A DNA stretch of 64,000 bases from Pseudomonadota bacterium (GTDB lineage Bacteria; Pseudomonadota; Alphaproteobacteria; Rhodospirillales; Magnetospirillaceae): positions 1 to 64,000 of the forward strand of contig JAJXWP010000008.1 of NCBI GenBank assembly GCA_021781575.1, read 5' to 3'. The position numbers and the translations under genes were made by a program. Every line of letters begins with the position of its first letter. The first letter of the stretch is position 1. Shown here piece by piece: positions 8,252-16,685 of the stretch. The notes below the pieces were generated by a model. That model saw nothing but the letters and a program-made list of their open reading frames with translations, did not search any database and was not told the DNA's origin.

Positions 8252-11200
8252 GTTACGCCGAGCTGCAGGTGACCACCAATTTCACTTTCCTGCAAGGCGC
8301 CTCGCATCCTGACGAGATGGTGCTGGCCGCCGCCGCCCTGGGGTTGTCGGCCATCGCGGTGACCGACCGCAACAGCCTGGCCGGCGTGGTGCGCGCCCAT
8401 GCGGCGGCGAAACAGGCGGGCTTGCGGCTGGTGGTGGGGGCGCGGCTCGACCTGACCGATTCCGCCAGCCTGCTGTGCTTTCCCACCGACCGCGCCGCCT
8501 ATGGCGGCCTTTCCCGGCTGCTGAGCGAGGGCAAGCGCCGCGCCACCAAGGGTCGATGCCGGATCGGTCGGGCCGATGTGGAGGCTCATGGGGAAGGCCA
8601 GATCCTGGCGGTGCTGCCGCCCGATCGTCTCGACGCGGCCTTCGCCGCCGAATTGGCCCAATGGGGTCGGCGCTTTTCCGGCCGCTGCCATCTGGTCGCG
8701 CAGCGGCGATTCCGTGGCGACGACCTCCGTCGGCTGGCCGCCCTGGCGGCCTTGGCCGAGCGGGCGGGAACGCCGCTGCTGGCCACCAACGACGTGCATT
8801 ACCATTCGCCGGCGCGGCGCCCATTGCAAGACGTCCTCACCTGCATCCGCGAGGGCTGCACCGTGGCCGAGGCAGGCTGGCGCTTGGCGGCCAATGCCGA
8901 GCGCCACCTGAAGTCGCCCGACGAGATGGCCCGGCTGTTCGCCCTCACTCCACAAGCCGTCGCCCGCAGCCTGGAGATCGTCGAGCGCTGCCGCTTCAAC
9001 CTCGACGAACTACGCTACGAATATCCCATCGACGATCCTGGTGACGGGTTCACACCCCAGCAGCGGTTGGCCCGCCTGACCTGGGAGGGGGCGGCGCGGC
9101 GTTACCCGGACGGCCTGCCGGCCAAGGTGAAAGGCGCCATCGAGCACGAACTGGGGCTGATCGACCAGTTGGCCTATGCCCCTTACTTCCTCACCGTCCA
9201 CGATCTGGTGCGCTTCGCCGACAGCCGCGGCATCCTGTGCCAGGGCCGCGGCTCGGCGGCCAATTCGGCGGTGTGCTATTGCCTGGGCATCACCGCCGTC
9301 GATCCGGCGCAGTTCGACCTGCTGTTCGAGCGCTTCATCAGCGCGGCGCGCGACGAGCCGCCCGACATCGATGTGGATTTCGAGCATGAGCGCCGCGAAG
9401 AGGTGATCCAGCACATCTACGCCAAGTACGGCCGTGAGCGGGCCGGGCTGACCGCCACGGTGATCCATTACCGGTCGCGTTCGGCCATCCGCGACGTCGG
9501 CAAGGCGCTGGGACTGTCGGTCGACACCGTGGCGGCGCTGGCGCGCAGCCGCTGGGGGCGCAGCCGCGACCCGGTTACGGAGGATCATCTGCGCGAACTG
9601 GGGCTCGATCCCGCCGACCGCGGACTGCGCCTGGCCCTGGCCCTGGCCGGCGAACTGACCGGCTTTCCCCGCCATCTGTCGCAGCATGTGGGCGGTTTCG
9701 TCATGACCCGGGGACGGCTGGACGAGCTGGTGCCCATCGAGAACGCGGCGTCGGCGGGCAACGCCCGCCAATTTCAAGGAATGCCGGCAAAGCCGGCGGG
9801 GGAAGGCCGCACCGTCATCGAATGGGACAAGGACGATCTGGACGCCCTGGGGCTGTTGAAGGTGGATGTGCTGGCGCTCGGCATGCTGACCTGCATCCGC
9901 AAAAGCTTCTCCCTGTTGCGGGAACATGGTGGGCCGGCAGTGGATCTGGCCACGGTGCCGCGCGAAGATCCGGCGGTCTACGAGATGCTGAGCCGGGCCG
10001 ATTCGGTCGGCGTGTTCCAGGTGGAGAGCCGGGCCCAGATGACCATGCTGCCCAGGCTGAAACCGGCCTGCTTCTACGACCTGGTGATCGAGGTGGCGAT
10101 CGTCCGCCCCGGCCCCATCCAGGGCGACATGGTGCACCCCTATCTGCGGCGGCGCCAGGGCAAGGAGCCGGTCGACTATCCGTCGCCGGAGCTGGAGGCG
10201 GTATTGGGCAAGACCCTGGGCGTGCCGCTGTTCCAGGAGCAGGCGATGAGGCTCGCCATCGTCGCCGCCGGCTTCACCCCGGCCGAGGCCGACCAGTTGC
10301 GCCGCGCCATGGCCACCTTCCGCCATGCCGGCACGGTGGCGGCCTTCCGCGACAAGCTGATCGACGGCATGGCGGCCCGCGGCTACGACCGTTCCTTCGC
10401 CGAACGGGTGTTCCGCCAGATCGAAGGCTTTGGCGAATACGGCTTCCCGGAAAGCCACGCCGCCAGCTTCGCCCATCTGGTCTATGTCTCGGCCTGGCTC
10501 AAATGTCATCATCCGGCGGTGTTCGCCTGCGCCCTGCTGAACAGCCAGCCCATGGGTTTCTATGCCCCGGCGCAGATCGTCCGCGACGCCCGTGACCACG
10601 GCGTCGAGGTCCGTCCGGTGGACGTCAACGCCAGCCGCTGGGACTGCACCCTGGAGGAGGAGGGAAAAGCCCTCGCCCTGCGCCTGGGTTTCCGGCAGGT
10701 CGGCGGATTTTCCCGGTCCGATGCCGACGCCCTGGTGGCCCGGCGGGCCGGCGGCTACCGCTCGCCCCATGCCTTGTGGCGGCAGGGCGGGCTCGGCCGG
10801 CCGGCGCTCGAGGCTTTGGCCCAGGCCGATGCTTTCGGTTCCATGGGATTGTCGCGCCGCCAGGCGTTGTGGGCGGTGCGCGCCTTCACCGCGCCGCCGC
10901 CGCCGCTGTTCGCCGCCGCCGGGGTCGAGGCGCCGGCCATCGGCCCATCGGTCACCCTGCCGGCGATGGGCCTGGGGGAAGAGGTGGTGGAGGATTATGC
11001 CGCGCTGAAACTGTCGTTGAAGGCCCATCCGCTGGCCCTGCTGCGCACTGCCCTGTCGCGCCTGGGCATTGCGCCGGCGCAACGCCTGCTGCAGCGCCAT
11101 GGGGGGCGCATCGCCGTGGCCGGGCTGGTGCTGGTGCGCCAGCGCCCGGGCAGCGCCAGTGGGGTGATCTTCATGACCCTGGAGGATGAAACCGGCGTCG

Positions 11201-11403
11201 CCAACATCGTCGTCTGGCCGCCGCTGTTCGAACGCCATCGCGCCGCCGTGCTGACCGGCCGGCTGTTGCGCGTCGACGGCCGGGTGCAGCGCGAAGGGCA
11301 GGTCATCCATGTGGTGGCCGAGACCATCACCGACCTTTCCGGCCATCTGCGCTCCCTGTCCGATACCGCCGAGATGAAAGCGCCATCGCGGGATTTCCAT
11401 TGA
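8248..11403 (+). CDS. dnaE2: Error-prone DNA polymerase III alpha subunit DnaE2
   Basis: 1051 aa, a C-family polymerase, the catalytic partner of ImuA/ImuB in induced mutagenesis. It has an N-terminal PHP domain (YAELQVTTNFTFLQGASHP), a polymerase core with the catalytic PDIDVDF at residues 372-378, the QHVGGFV motif, a helix-hairpin-helix segment (RQVGGFSRSDADALVARRAG) and a C-terminal OB-fold (VAGLVLVRQRPGSASGVIF). It is shorter than replicative DnaE1 and lacks its C-terminal tau-binding tail, as expected for DnaE2. The start ATG at 8248 overlaps the imuB stop (ATGA). It is driven by the LexA-controlled promoter at 6677-6716. Confidence 0.95.
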   Translation: MSYAELQVTTNFTFLQGASHPDEMVLAAAALGLSAIAVTDRNSLAGVVRAHAAAKQAGLRLVVGARLDLTDSASLLCFPTDRAAYGGLSRLLSEGKRRATKGRCRIGRADVEAHGEGQILAVLPPDRLDAAFAAELAQWGRRFSGRCHLVAQRRFRGDDLRRLAALAALAERAGTPLLATNDVHYHSPARRPLQDVLTCIREGCTVAEAGWRLAANAERHLKSPDEMARLFALTPQAVARSLEIVERCRFNLDELRYEYPIDDPGDGFTPQQRLARLTWEGAARRYPDGLPAKVKGAIEHELGLIDQLAYAPYFLTVHDLVRFADSRGILCQGRGSAANSAVCYCLGITAVDPAQFDLLFERFISAARDEPPDIDVDFEHERREEVIQHIYAKYGRERAGLTATVIHYRSRSAIRDVGKALGLSVDTVAALARSRWGRSRDPVTEDHLRELGLDPADRGLRLALALAGELTGFPRHLSQHVGGFVMTRGRLDELVPIENAASAGNARQFQGMPAKPAGEGRTVIEWDKDDLDALGLLKVDVLALGMLTCIRKSFSLLREHGGPAVDLATVPREDPAVYEMLSRADSVGVFQVESRAQMTMLPRLKPACFYDLVIEVAIVRPGPIQGDMVHPYLRRRQGKEPVDYPSPELEAVLGKTLGVPLFQEQAMRLAIVAAGFTPAEADQLRRAMATFRHAGTVAAFRDKLIDGMAARGYDRSFAERVFRQIEGFGEYGFPESHAASFAHLVYVSAWLKCHHPAVFACALLNSQPMGFYAPAQIVRDARDHGVEVRPVDVNASRWDCTLEEEGKALALRLGFRQVGGFSRSDADALVARRAGGYRSPHALWRQGGLGRPALEALAQADAFGSMGLSRRQALWAVRAFTAPPPPLFAAAGVEAPAIGPSVTLPAMGLGEEVVEDYAALKLSLKAHPLALLRTALSRLGIAPAQRLLQRHGGRIAVAGLVLVRQRPGSASGVIFMTLEDETGVANIVVWPPLFERHRAAVLTGRLLRVDGRVQREGQVIHVVAETITDLSGHLRSLSDTAEMKAPSRDFH

Positions 11404-11422
11404 ACCGACCGCAGCCGGTGCC

Positions 11423-11465
11423 TATTGTCTACACGCACTGACAATATTGTAAAGAAGTCTACACG
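11423..11465 (+). promoter_or_regulatory. Candidate vapBC operator: inverted and direct repeats
   Basis: TATTGTC (11423-11429) and GACAATA (11440-11446) form a perfect 7-bp inverted repeat with a 10-bp spacer. TATTGT recurs at 11445-11450, so ACAATATTGT at 11441-11450 is itself a palindrome. The 9-mer GTCTACACG occurs twice, at 11427-11435 and 11457-11465, 30 bp apart. This sits in the 71-bp gap before the antitoxin gene, where VapB-VapC autorepression complexes usually bind. Function is inferred from position and symmetry. Confidence 0.55.
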
Positions 11466-11474
11466 GTTGTCGAA

Positions 11475-11714
11475 ATGCCACTGAACATCCGGAACGAACG
11501 CGTAAACCAGCTTGCCGAAACACTGGCGGCCCGCACACATACCAGCAAGACCGAAGCCGTGCGGTTGGCGCTGGAAAATGAGTTGCGCCGGCTCGATGAA
11601 CGGATTCCCTTGCGGGAGAGGCTTCGCCCCCTACAGGATCGCGTGCTGGCCCGACCCGCCACCGGTCTGGAGGCCGACAAGCAATTCTATGACGAGATCA
11701 ACGGGGACATCTGA
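11475..11714 (+). CDS. VapB-type antitoxin
   Basis: 79 aa. It resembles the Rv0623/VapB-family antitoxins: an N-terminal ribbon-helix-helix-like segment (MPLNIRNERVNQLAETLAAR then TSKTEAVRLALENELRRL) and a flexible acidic tail that would wrap the toxin. The gene lies directly upstream of a PIN-domain toxin gene and overlaps it by one base (TGATG). Repeats in the 70 bp upstream are candidate binding sites for autoregulation. Confidence 0.85.
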   Translation: MPLNIRNERVNQLAETLAARTHTSKTEAVRLALENELRRLDERIPLRERLRPLQDRVLARPATGLEADKQFYDEINGDI

Positions 11715-12106
11715 TGTTCCTCGATGCCTCCGCCATCGTCGCCATCCTGACCCGTGAGCCCGAGGCCGACCTGCTGACGGACCGGCTGGAGGAGGCCGCC
11801 GCGCCAGTCACTTCGCCGATCGCCGTCTTCGAGGCGGTCCTCGGCATCTGTCGCAAGCGGCACGCGAGCATCGAGGAAGCCAGGCAGGATGTCGGAGAAT
11901 TTCTCTCTGCGGCAAGGGTGGCGCTGGTTCCGCTCACCGCGAGGGAGGCGGAGACGGCGCTGGAGGCCTTTTCCCGTTACGGCAAGGGGCGAGGACATCC
12001 GGCGCAGTTGAACCTGGGCGATTGCTTCGCCTACGCCGTGGCGAAGAATTATGGGATGTCCTTGCTGTACAAAGGCGAGGATTTCGATAAGACCGATGCC
12101 GGATGA
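11714..12106 (+). CDS. VapC-type PIN-domain ribonuclease toxin
   Basis: 130 aa PIN-domain protein. Acidic residues expected to bind the catalytic Mg2+ are D4 (MFLDASA), E40 (SPIAVFEAVLG), D103 (LGDCFAYAVAK) and one of D123/D125 (KGEDFDKTD). VapC toxins cleave tRNA or rRNA and are neutralised by the upstream VapB. Here the coupling is by a one-base overlap. The LLYKGEDFDKTD ending is the standard C-terminal VapC signature. The module is inserted directly behind dnaE2. Confidence 0.9.
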   Translation: MFLDASAIVAILTREPEADLLTDRLEEAAAPVTSPIAVFEAVLGICRKRHASIEEARQDVGEFLSAARVALVPLTAREAETALEAFSRYGKGRGHPAQLNLGDCFAYAVAKNYGMSLLYKGEDFDKTDAG

Positions 12107-12132
12107 AAACGCCGCTCGGGCGCGCTAGCATG

Positions 12133-12152
12133 TGGTAACTCTAAGGTTACCA
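12133..12152 (+). promoter_or_regulatory. Inverted repeat in front of the higBA-like module
   Basis: TGGTAAC (12133-12139) and GTTACCA (12146-12152) are perfect 7-bp arms around a 6-bp spacer. The repeat ends 4 bp before the toxin ATG at 12157, and no Shine-Dalgarno sequence is visible there. It is a good candidate for the operator bound by the antitoxin, and it may also hide the toxin's translation start when transcribed. Confidence 0.5.
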
Positions 12153-12156
12153 TTGA

Positions 12157-12516
12157 ATGCTCGAAGTTCGGGAATATATCGCCAAGGACGGCCGCAACCG
12201 CTTCGCGGAATGGTTCGACGCGCTGGAGGCCCGAGCGGCGGCGAGGGTGGTGACAGCCAAAATCAAATTGTCCGCGGGACACATGGGCAACCTAAGACCG
12301 GTTGGCGGCGGCGTGGCTGAATACCGGATCGACTACGGCCCCGGCTGCCGCGTCTATCTCGGGCAGGATGGCGCACAACTGATCATCCTGCTGATCGGTG
12401 GCGACAAGAGCAGCCAATCGCGGGATATCCAAGAAGCACTGCGCCTATGGCAGGAATACAAAGCGAGGAAGGCGAAGCCGGTGAAGCCGACGACGACGAA
12501 AGGGAAGAAGAGGTAA
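12157..12516 (+). CDS. HigB/RelE-superfamily toxin
   Basis: 119 aa. It matches the phage-derived Gp49-like / addiction-module killer branch of the RelE superfamily: VREYIAKDGRNRFAEWFDAL at the N-terminus, GHMGNLRPVGGGVAEYRIDYGPGCRVY in the middle and the basic strand YLGQDGAQLIILLIGGDKSSQSRDI. Members are ribosome-dependent or free mRNA interferases. The gene order is toxin first, antitoxin second, as in higBA systems. The Lys-rich tail (KARKAKPVKPTTTKGKK) is longer than usual. Confidence 0.8.
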   Translation: MLEVREYIAKDGRNRFAEWFDALEARAAARVVTAKIKLSAGHMGNLRPVGGGVAEYRIDYGPGCRVYLGQDGAQLIILLIGGDKSSQSRDIQEALRLWQEYKARKAKPVKPTTTKGKKR

Positions 12517-12519
12517 ACG

Positions 12520-12819
12520 ATGACGCTGACACGGGACTTCAAAGAGACGGTGAAGGCGCGCGCCGTGCGCGATCCCGAATTCCGCAAGGCGCTGGTGAGC
12601 GAAGCCGTCGAGTGCCTTCTTGCCAACGACTTCGACACCGCAAAGTCCATCCTTCGGGACTACATCAACGCGACTATCGGGTTCGAGGGGCTGGCCGCTG
12701 AGGTCGGCACACCGCCGAAGAGCCTCATGAGGATGTTTGGGCCACGGGGCAATCCGCAAGCGAAATCACTGCTTCCCGTCATTGCGCATATCCGCAAACG
12801 CGAGAATCTGGCGGCCTGA
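12520..12819 (+). CDS. HigA-like antitoxin (addiction-module antidote)
   Basis: 99 aa helix-turn-helix protein of the antidote family paired with Gp49-like killer toxins. The region FEGLAAEVGTPPKSLMRMFG at about residues 55-75 is the helix-turn-helix. The N-terminal part (KALVSEAVECLLANDFDTAKSILRDYINAT) is typical of these antidotes. It starts 3 nt after the toxin stop codon and would be co-transcribed. It likely represses the module through the inverted repeat at 12133-12152. Confidence 0.8.
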   Translation: MTLTRDFKETVKARAVRDPEFRKALVSEAVECLLANDFDTAKSILRDYINATIGFEGLAAEVGTPPKSLMRMFGPRGNPQAKSLLPVIAHIRKRENLAA

Positions 12820-12993
12820 TCTCCGCAGGCAAAACCTGCCCGCCGCTCCGCGCCGACTTGTGTCCCTTACGCCAACGTCCGGTTTGCCTGCTCTCCGTCC
12901 GACACCCGCCCATCCGCAAACGGCCCGTCGCAGTCGCCAGGCTCGAGCGAATGACTACGCTCCACCCGTCGGCATCACAGCGAGGCCGCAAGA

Positions 12994-14367
12994 CTAGATC
13001 CACCCCAGCAGCCGCCACCACAGGAAATCGAGCGGCAACAGGACCAACAGGGCGATCGCCGCCAGCAGCAGGCACAGGGTCTGGGCCGAGCGCATGCGCT
13101 CGCCGCCCAACTGCATGGCCACCACCAGGGGCGCCGATTCATAGGGCAGCAGCGGCGTGGAGAAACCCAGCACCTGGCTCATGATCACCGTCGGCAAGGG
13201 CAGCCCCGAGGCGTGGGCCATCTGCGCCGCCAGCGGCGTCAACACGGCCGGCACGCCGGGAAGGGTGGTGGCCAGTCCGATCAGGGTGCCCACCGTCGAC
13301 AGGCTGGCGAAATTGGTCATCGGCGCGCCGGGCGCCAGCGGCAGCACGCCGAGAATGGCCGAGGCCAGCCGAGTGCCCAGGCCGGACTTGTCGACCAGGG
13401 CGCCCAGGCCCATGATGCCGGCCACATAGAAGACCGAGCCGTAATTGATCTGCTCGCCGAAGGCCTTCGGTCCCACCAGTCCGATGCCGGGCAGCAGCAG
13501 CACCACGGCGCTGGCCATGCTGACCCAGGCCGGGCTGATATGATGCAGGGAGTCGGTGGCCCACATGGCCAGGGCGACGGTCAGCAGGAAGGCGAGGCGG
13601 CGCTCGTCGGGCTGCATCGGATTGGTCGCCACGGCCGCCAGCGGCTGCGGCCGGTCGGGCCACAGCCAGACGATGAGGGGGATCATCGTCGCCGTCTTGA
13701 GCAGGCCGAGTACCGGGAAATGCAGCAGAAGATAGGTTCCGTAGCTGGGCGAATAGTGGTAGGCGGTCTCCGCGGCGCCGATCAGCACCACGTTCGGCAC
13801 ATTTGCCGGCAGGATCGCGAAGGTGCCGACGTGGCAGCTGAAGGCCGCGGCAAGGATGATGCCGGTGTGCCCCTTGCTGCCCGGGGCGAAGCCGTACCGG
13901 GCGGCCAGGCTCAAGGCTATCGGCATCAGCAGGATGACGCGGCCCATGGACGACGGCATGAGGAACCCGAGCGCCGTGCCGACCAGGGTCACGCCGGTGA
14001 TGACCCCCCAGTAACTGGAGCCGAAGGCGCCTGCCAGGCGATTGGCCAGGCGGTGTCCGAGGCCGGTGTTTTTTACCGCGACCCCCACCACCAGTCCGCC
14101 GAAGATCAGCCACAGCGCCGCCGACTCGAAGCCGCTGAAGACCACGCCGGGTGCCGCCACCTTGAACAGCATGGCCAAAGTGAAGAAAGCCAGCGCCGTG
14201 ATGTATTCGGGAATGGCACCGGTCGCCCACAGTCCAAGGGCGGCCAGCGATAGCGCCAGGGCCTTGCTTTCACCGCCCGGCAGGGGTGACAGGAGCAGCA
14301 CCAGGCCGGCGGCGACCAAGGCCGAGCCCGCCGCCAGCCGCGAAGTCGAGACGCGATGGAGGAGCAT
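12994..14367 (-). CDS. SLC13/DASS family anion permease
   Basis: 457 aa with about 11-12 hydrophobic segments over its whole length. It resembles the divalent anion:Na+ symporter family (dicarboxylate, sulfate). Visible are duplicated re-entrant-type segments (GTALGFLMPSSMGRVILLMP in the first half, STVGTLIGLATTLPGVPAVL in the second) and paired short motifs rich in Ser/Pro that form the binding site in this family. The substrate cannot be read from the sequence. The gene stands alone, 126 bp from kup on one side and 174 bp from the toxin-antitoxin modules on the other, with no regulator next to it. Confidence 0.78.
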   Translation of the reverse strand: MLLHRVSTSRLAAGSALVAAGLVLLLSPLPGGESKALALSLAALGLWATGAIPEYITALAFFTLAMLFKVAAPGVVFSGFESAALWLIFGGLVVGVAVKNTGLGHRLANRLAGAFGSSYWGVITGVTLVGTALGFLMPSSMGRVILLMPIALSLAARYGFAPGSKGHTGIILAAAFSCHVGTFAILPANVPNVVLIGAAETAYHYSPSYGTYLLLHFPVLGLLKTATMIPLIVWLWPDRPQPLAAVATNPMQPDERRLAFLLTVALAMWATDSLHHISPAWVSMASAVVLLLPGIGLVGPKAFGEQINYGSVFYVAGIMGLGALVDKSGLGTRLASAILGVLPLAPGAPMTNFASLSTVGTLIGLATTLPGVPAVLTPLAAQMAHASGLPLPTVIMSQVLGFSTPLLPYESAPLVVAMQLGGERMRSAQTLCLLLAAIALLVLLPLDFLWWRLLGWI

Positions 14368-14495
14368 GATTATCCCGAAAGTCCAGCTGCTCCATGCCCT
14401 CTTCAGGGGGGCGATGTCAAGCCTGGCCGCTCAGCGCCATGACCGGCAGACAGACGTCGGTCGTCACCGCCAGGATCCGCATCGGTCGCTTGTTG

Positions 14496-16400
14496 TTAAA
14501 TCTCGATCTGATCGCCCAGTTCGACTACGCGGTTGACCGGCAAGGCGAAGAACTCCATGGCCGAGGCAGCGCTGCGCGACATCCAGGCGAACAGTTTTTC
14601 CCGCAACGGCCCCATGCCGGGTCTGTCGGTCGAAATGATTGTTTCGCGGCTCAGGAAATAGGATACCTTCATCGGCTCGTAAAAGAAGCCAAGCTGTTGC
14701 GAAGGAATATTGGCGAGAGTGCGCGGAATATTTGTTTCGTCCATATATCCGTAGTGCAATATCACTCGATAGATGCCGTCGCCTAGCGGGTCGTTGGCAA
14801 TTCTTTCCTGCTGCGGCACATGGGGAATGTCTTCGACTTCCACTGTCATCAATATCGTATGCTCGTGCAGTACCTGGTTGTGCTTTAGGTTGTGCAGCAG
14901 CGCCGGTGGGATGTTGTCCTTGACGCTGGACAGGAATACGGCGGTTCCTTTCGGTCGGGAAACATTGGGGCTGGCGACGATCGAGCGCAGGAAGTCCTCG
15001 ACCGGCAGCGAGCCTTCCTCGCGGCGGGCGGCGACCAGTTCGCGCCCGCGCTTCCACGTCATCAGCAAGAGGAAGACCAGTGCCGCCATGGCCAGCGGAA
15101 ACCAGCCGCCGTGGACGATTTTCGTCGCATTGGCCAGGAAGAACGACAGATCGATCACCATGAACAGGCCCAGCATGGCGTAGGCCCAGCGGCTGCGCCA
15201 TTTCCACAGGAGGGCGGCGACCATGGTGACGAGGACGGTGGTGATGGCCATCGTGCCGGTGACGGCGATGCCGTAGGCCGCGGCCAGATTCGAAGAGGAG
15301 CCGAAGCCCAGCACCAGGATGATGACCAGCACCGACAGCGTGCCGTTGAGGAATGGGATGTAGATCTGGCCCTTTTCCTTGGCCGAGGTGTGCAGGGTCC
15401 GCATGCGTGGCAGGTAGCCCAGTTGCATGGCTTGCGCGGTGACCGAGAAGGAGCCGGAGATCACCGCCTGCGAGGCGATCACGGTGGCGATGCCGGCCAG
15501 GATGACCAGCGGCACTCGCGACCAGTGCGGAGCCATCAGGAAGAACGGGTTGGCCAGGGATGCCGGGTCGGCCAGCAGCAAGGCGCCCTGGCCGAAATAA
15601 TTGAGGATGAGGGCCGGCAGGACCAGCAGATACCAGGCCAGGGCGACGGGCGTACGGCCGAAATGGCCCATGTCGGCGTAAAGCGCCTCGCCGCCGGTGA
15701 CCGCCAGCACCACGGCGGCCAGCGAGAGGAAACCGGTGGTGCCGTGATGCCAGAGGAACATGGCCGCGTAGTGCGGACTCAAGGCGGCAAGCACCAGCGG
15801 CGCCTTGGCGATGCCCTTGAGGCCGAGGATGGCGAGAATGGCGAACCATATGATCATCACCGGCCCGAACAGGGTGCCGACCGTCGCCGTGCCCTTGCGC
15901 TGAATGGCGAACAGCCCGACCAGAATGGCGATGGTGATGGGGATGACGTAATTTTCCAGGGTTGGCGTCGCCACCTGCAGGCCCTCGATGGCCGAGAGCA
16001 CGGAGATCGCCGGGGTGATGGTGGAATCGCCATAGAACAGCGAGGTCGCCATGATGCCGAGGGTGGCCACCAGCGGCGTCAGCCAGCGCCTGCCGCCGTC
16101 CCCCGCCTGATGCAGCAGGGCGTACAAGGCCAGGCTGCCGCCTTCGCCGCGATTGTGCGCGCGCATGGTGACGATGACGTATTTGATCGAGACGATCAGC
16201 GTGATCGACCAGAAGATCAGGGACAGGATTCCCAGGACGTTGCCGCGGTCCACGGACAGCGGGTGCTCTCCGGCGAAACATTCGTGCAGCGTATACAGCG
16301 GGCTTGTTCCGATATCTCCATAGACGACGCCAAGGGCGCCGATGAACAAGCCGCCGAGAGATGATTTTTCCGTTGTATTGCAGGTTTGCGCCGGATCCAT
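14496..16400 (-). CDS. kup: Low-affinity potassium transporter Kup
   Basis: 634 aa KUP/HAK/KT-family K+ uptake protein with 12 predicted membrane helices in residues 15-440 and a C-terminal cytoplasmic domain. The signature GALGVVYGDIGTSPLYTL lies near residues 19-36, followed by IFWSITLIVSIKYV and GEGGSLALYALL. ATG 16400 is chosen because family homology begins 15 residues before the GDIGTSP motif; an upstream in-frame ATG adds an unrelated 32-residue extension. It is probably proton-coupled, as for other Kup proteins. The 285 bp upstream (16401-16685) hold no gene I can support. Confidence 0.94.
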   Translation of the reverse strand: MDPAQTCNTTEKSSLGGLFIGALGVVYGDIGTSPLYTLHECFAGEHPLSVDRGNVLGILSLIFWSITLIVSIKYVIVTMRAHNRGEGGSLALYALLHQAGDGGRRWLTPLVATLGIMATSLFYGDSTITPAISVLSAIEGLQVATPTLENYVIPITIAILVGLFAIQRKGTATVGTLFGPVMIIWFAILAILGLKGIAKAPLVLAALSPHYAAMFLWHHGTTGFLSLAAVVLAVTGGEALYADMGHFGRTPVALAWYLLVLPALILNYFGQGALLLADPASLANPFFLMAPHWSRVPLVILAGIATVIASQAVISGSFSVTAQAMQLGYLPRMRTLHTSAKEKGQIYIPFLNGTLSVLVIILVLGFGSSSNLAAAYGIAVTGTMAITTVLVTMVAALLWKWRSRWAYAMLGLFMVIDLSFFLANATKIVHGGWFPLAMAALVFLLLMTWKRGRELVAARREEGSLPVEDFLRSIVASPNVSRPKGTAVFLSSVKDNIPPALLHNLKHNQVLHEHTILMTVEVEDIPHVPQQERIANDPLGDGIYRVILHYGYMDETNIPRTLANIPSQQLGFFYEPMKVSYFLSRETIISTDRPGMGPLREKLFAWMSRSAASAMEFFALPVNRVVELGDQIEI

Positions 16401-16685
16401 GAAATGTCCCGCTACATTAGAAACATAATAGAATTGTCTGTGGGTTGCCTTTCTTTCGGCTATTTCGATCTTTGCCGCACCCTCCCCTGCGGCCATCTTG
16501 CACAGCAGGAAGCCTCAAGCTTCGCCGTTAGGCAACAATTTTTGCTGATCCGGAGGGTTCCGTGGCCTCGACCGACGGGGCGGGCTACAAGCCGGCGGCC
16601 GCCGTCGCTGCCCCTATTGCCTGGTGGCGGGATATGGTGGAAGCCCGAGTTCGACTCTGGGCGGGACGCCCAATCCGCTCTTACC

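Noticed and set aside
9010-11400. 796-residue open frame on the minus strand
   Set aside because: It is exactly antisense to dnaE2, rich in His/Gln/Gly from GC-codon bias, with no domain or ribosome binding site.
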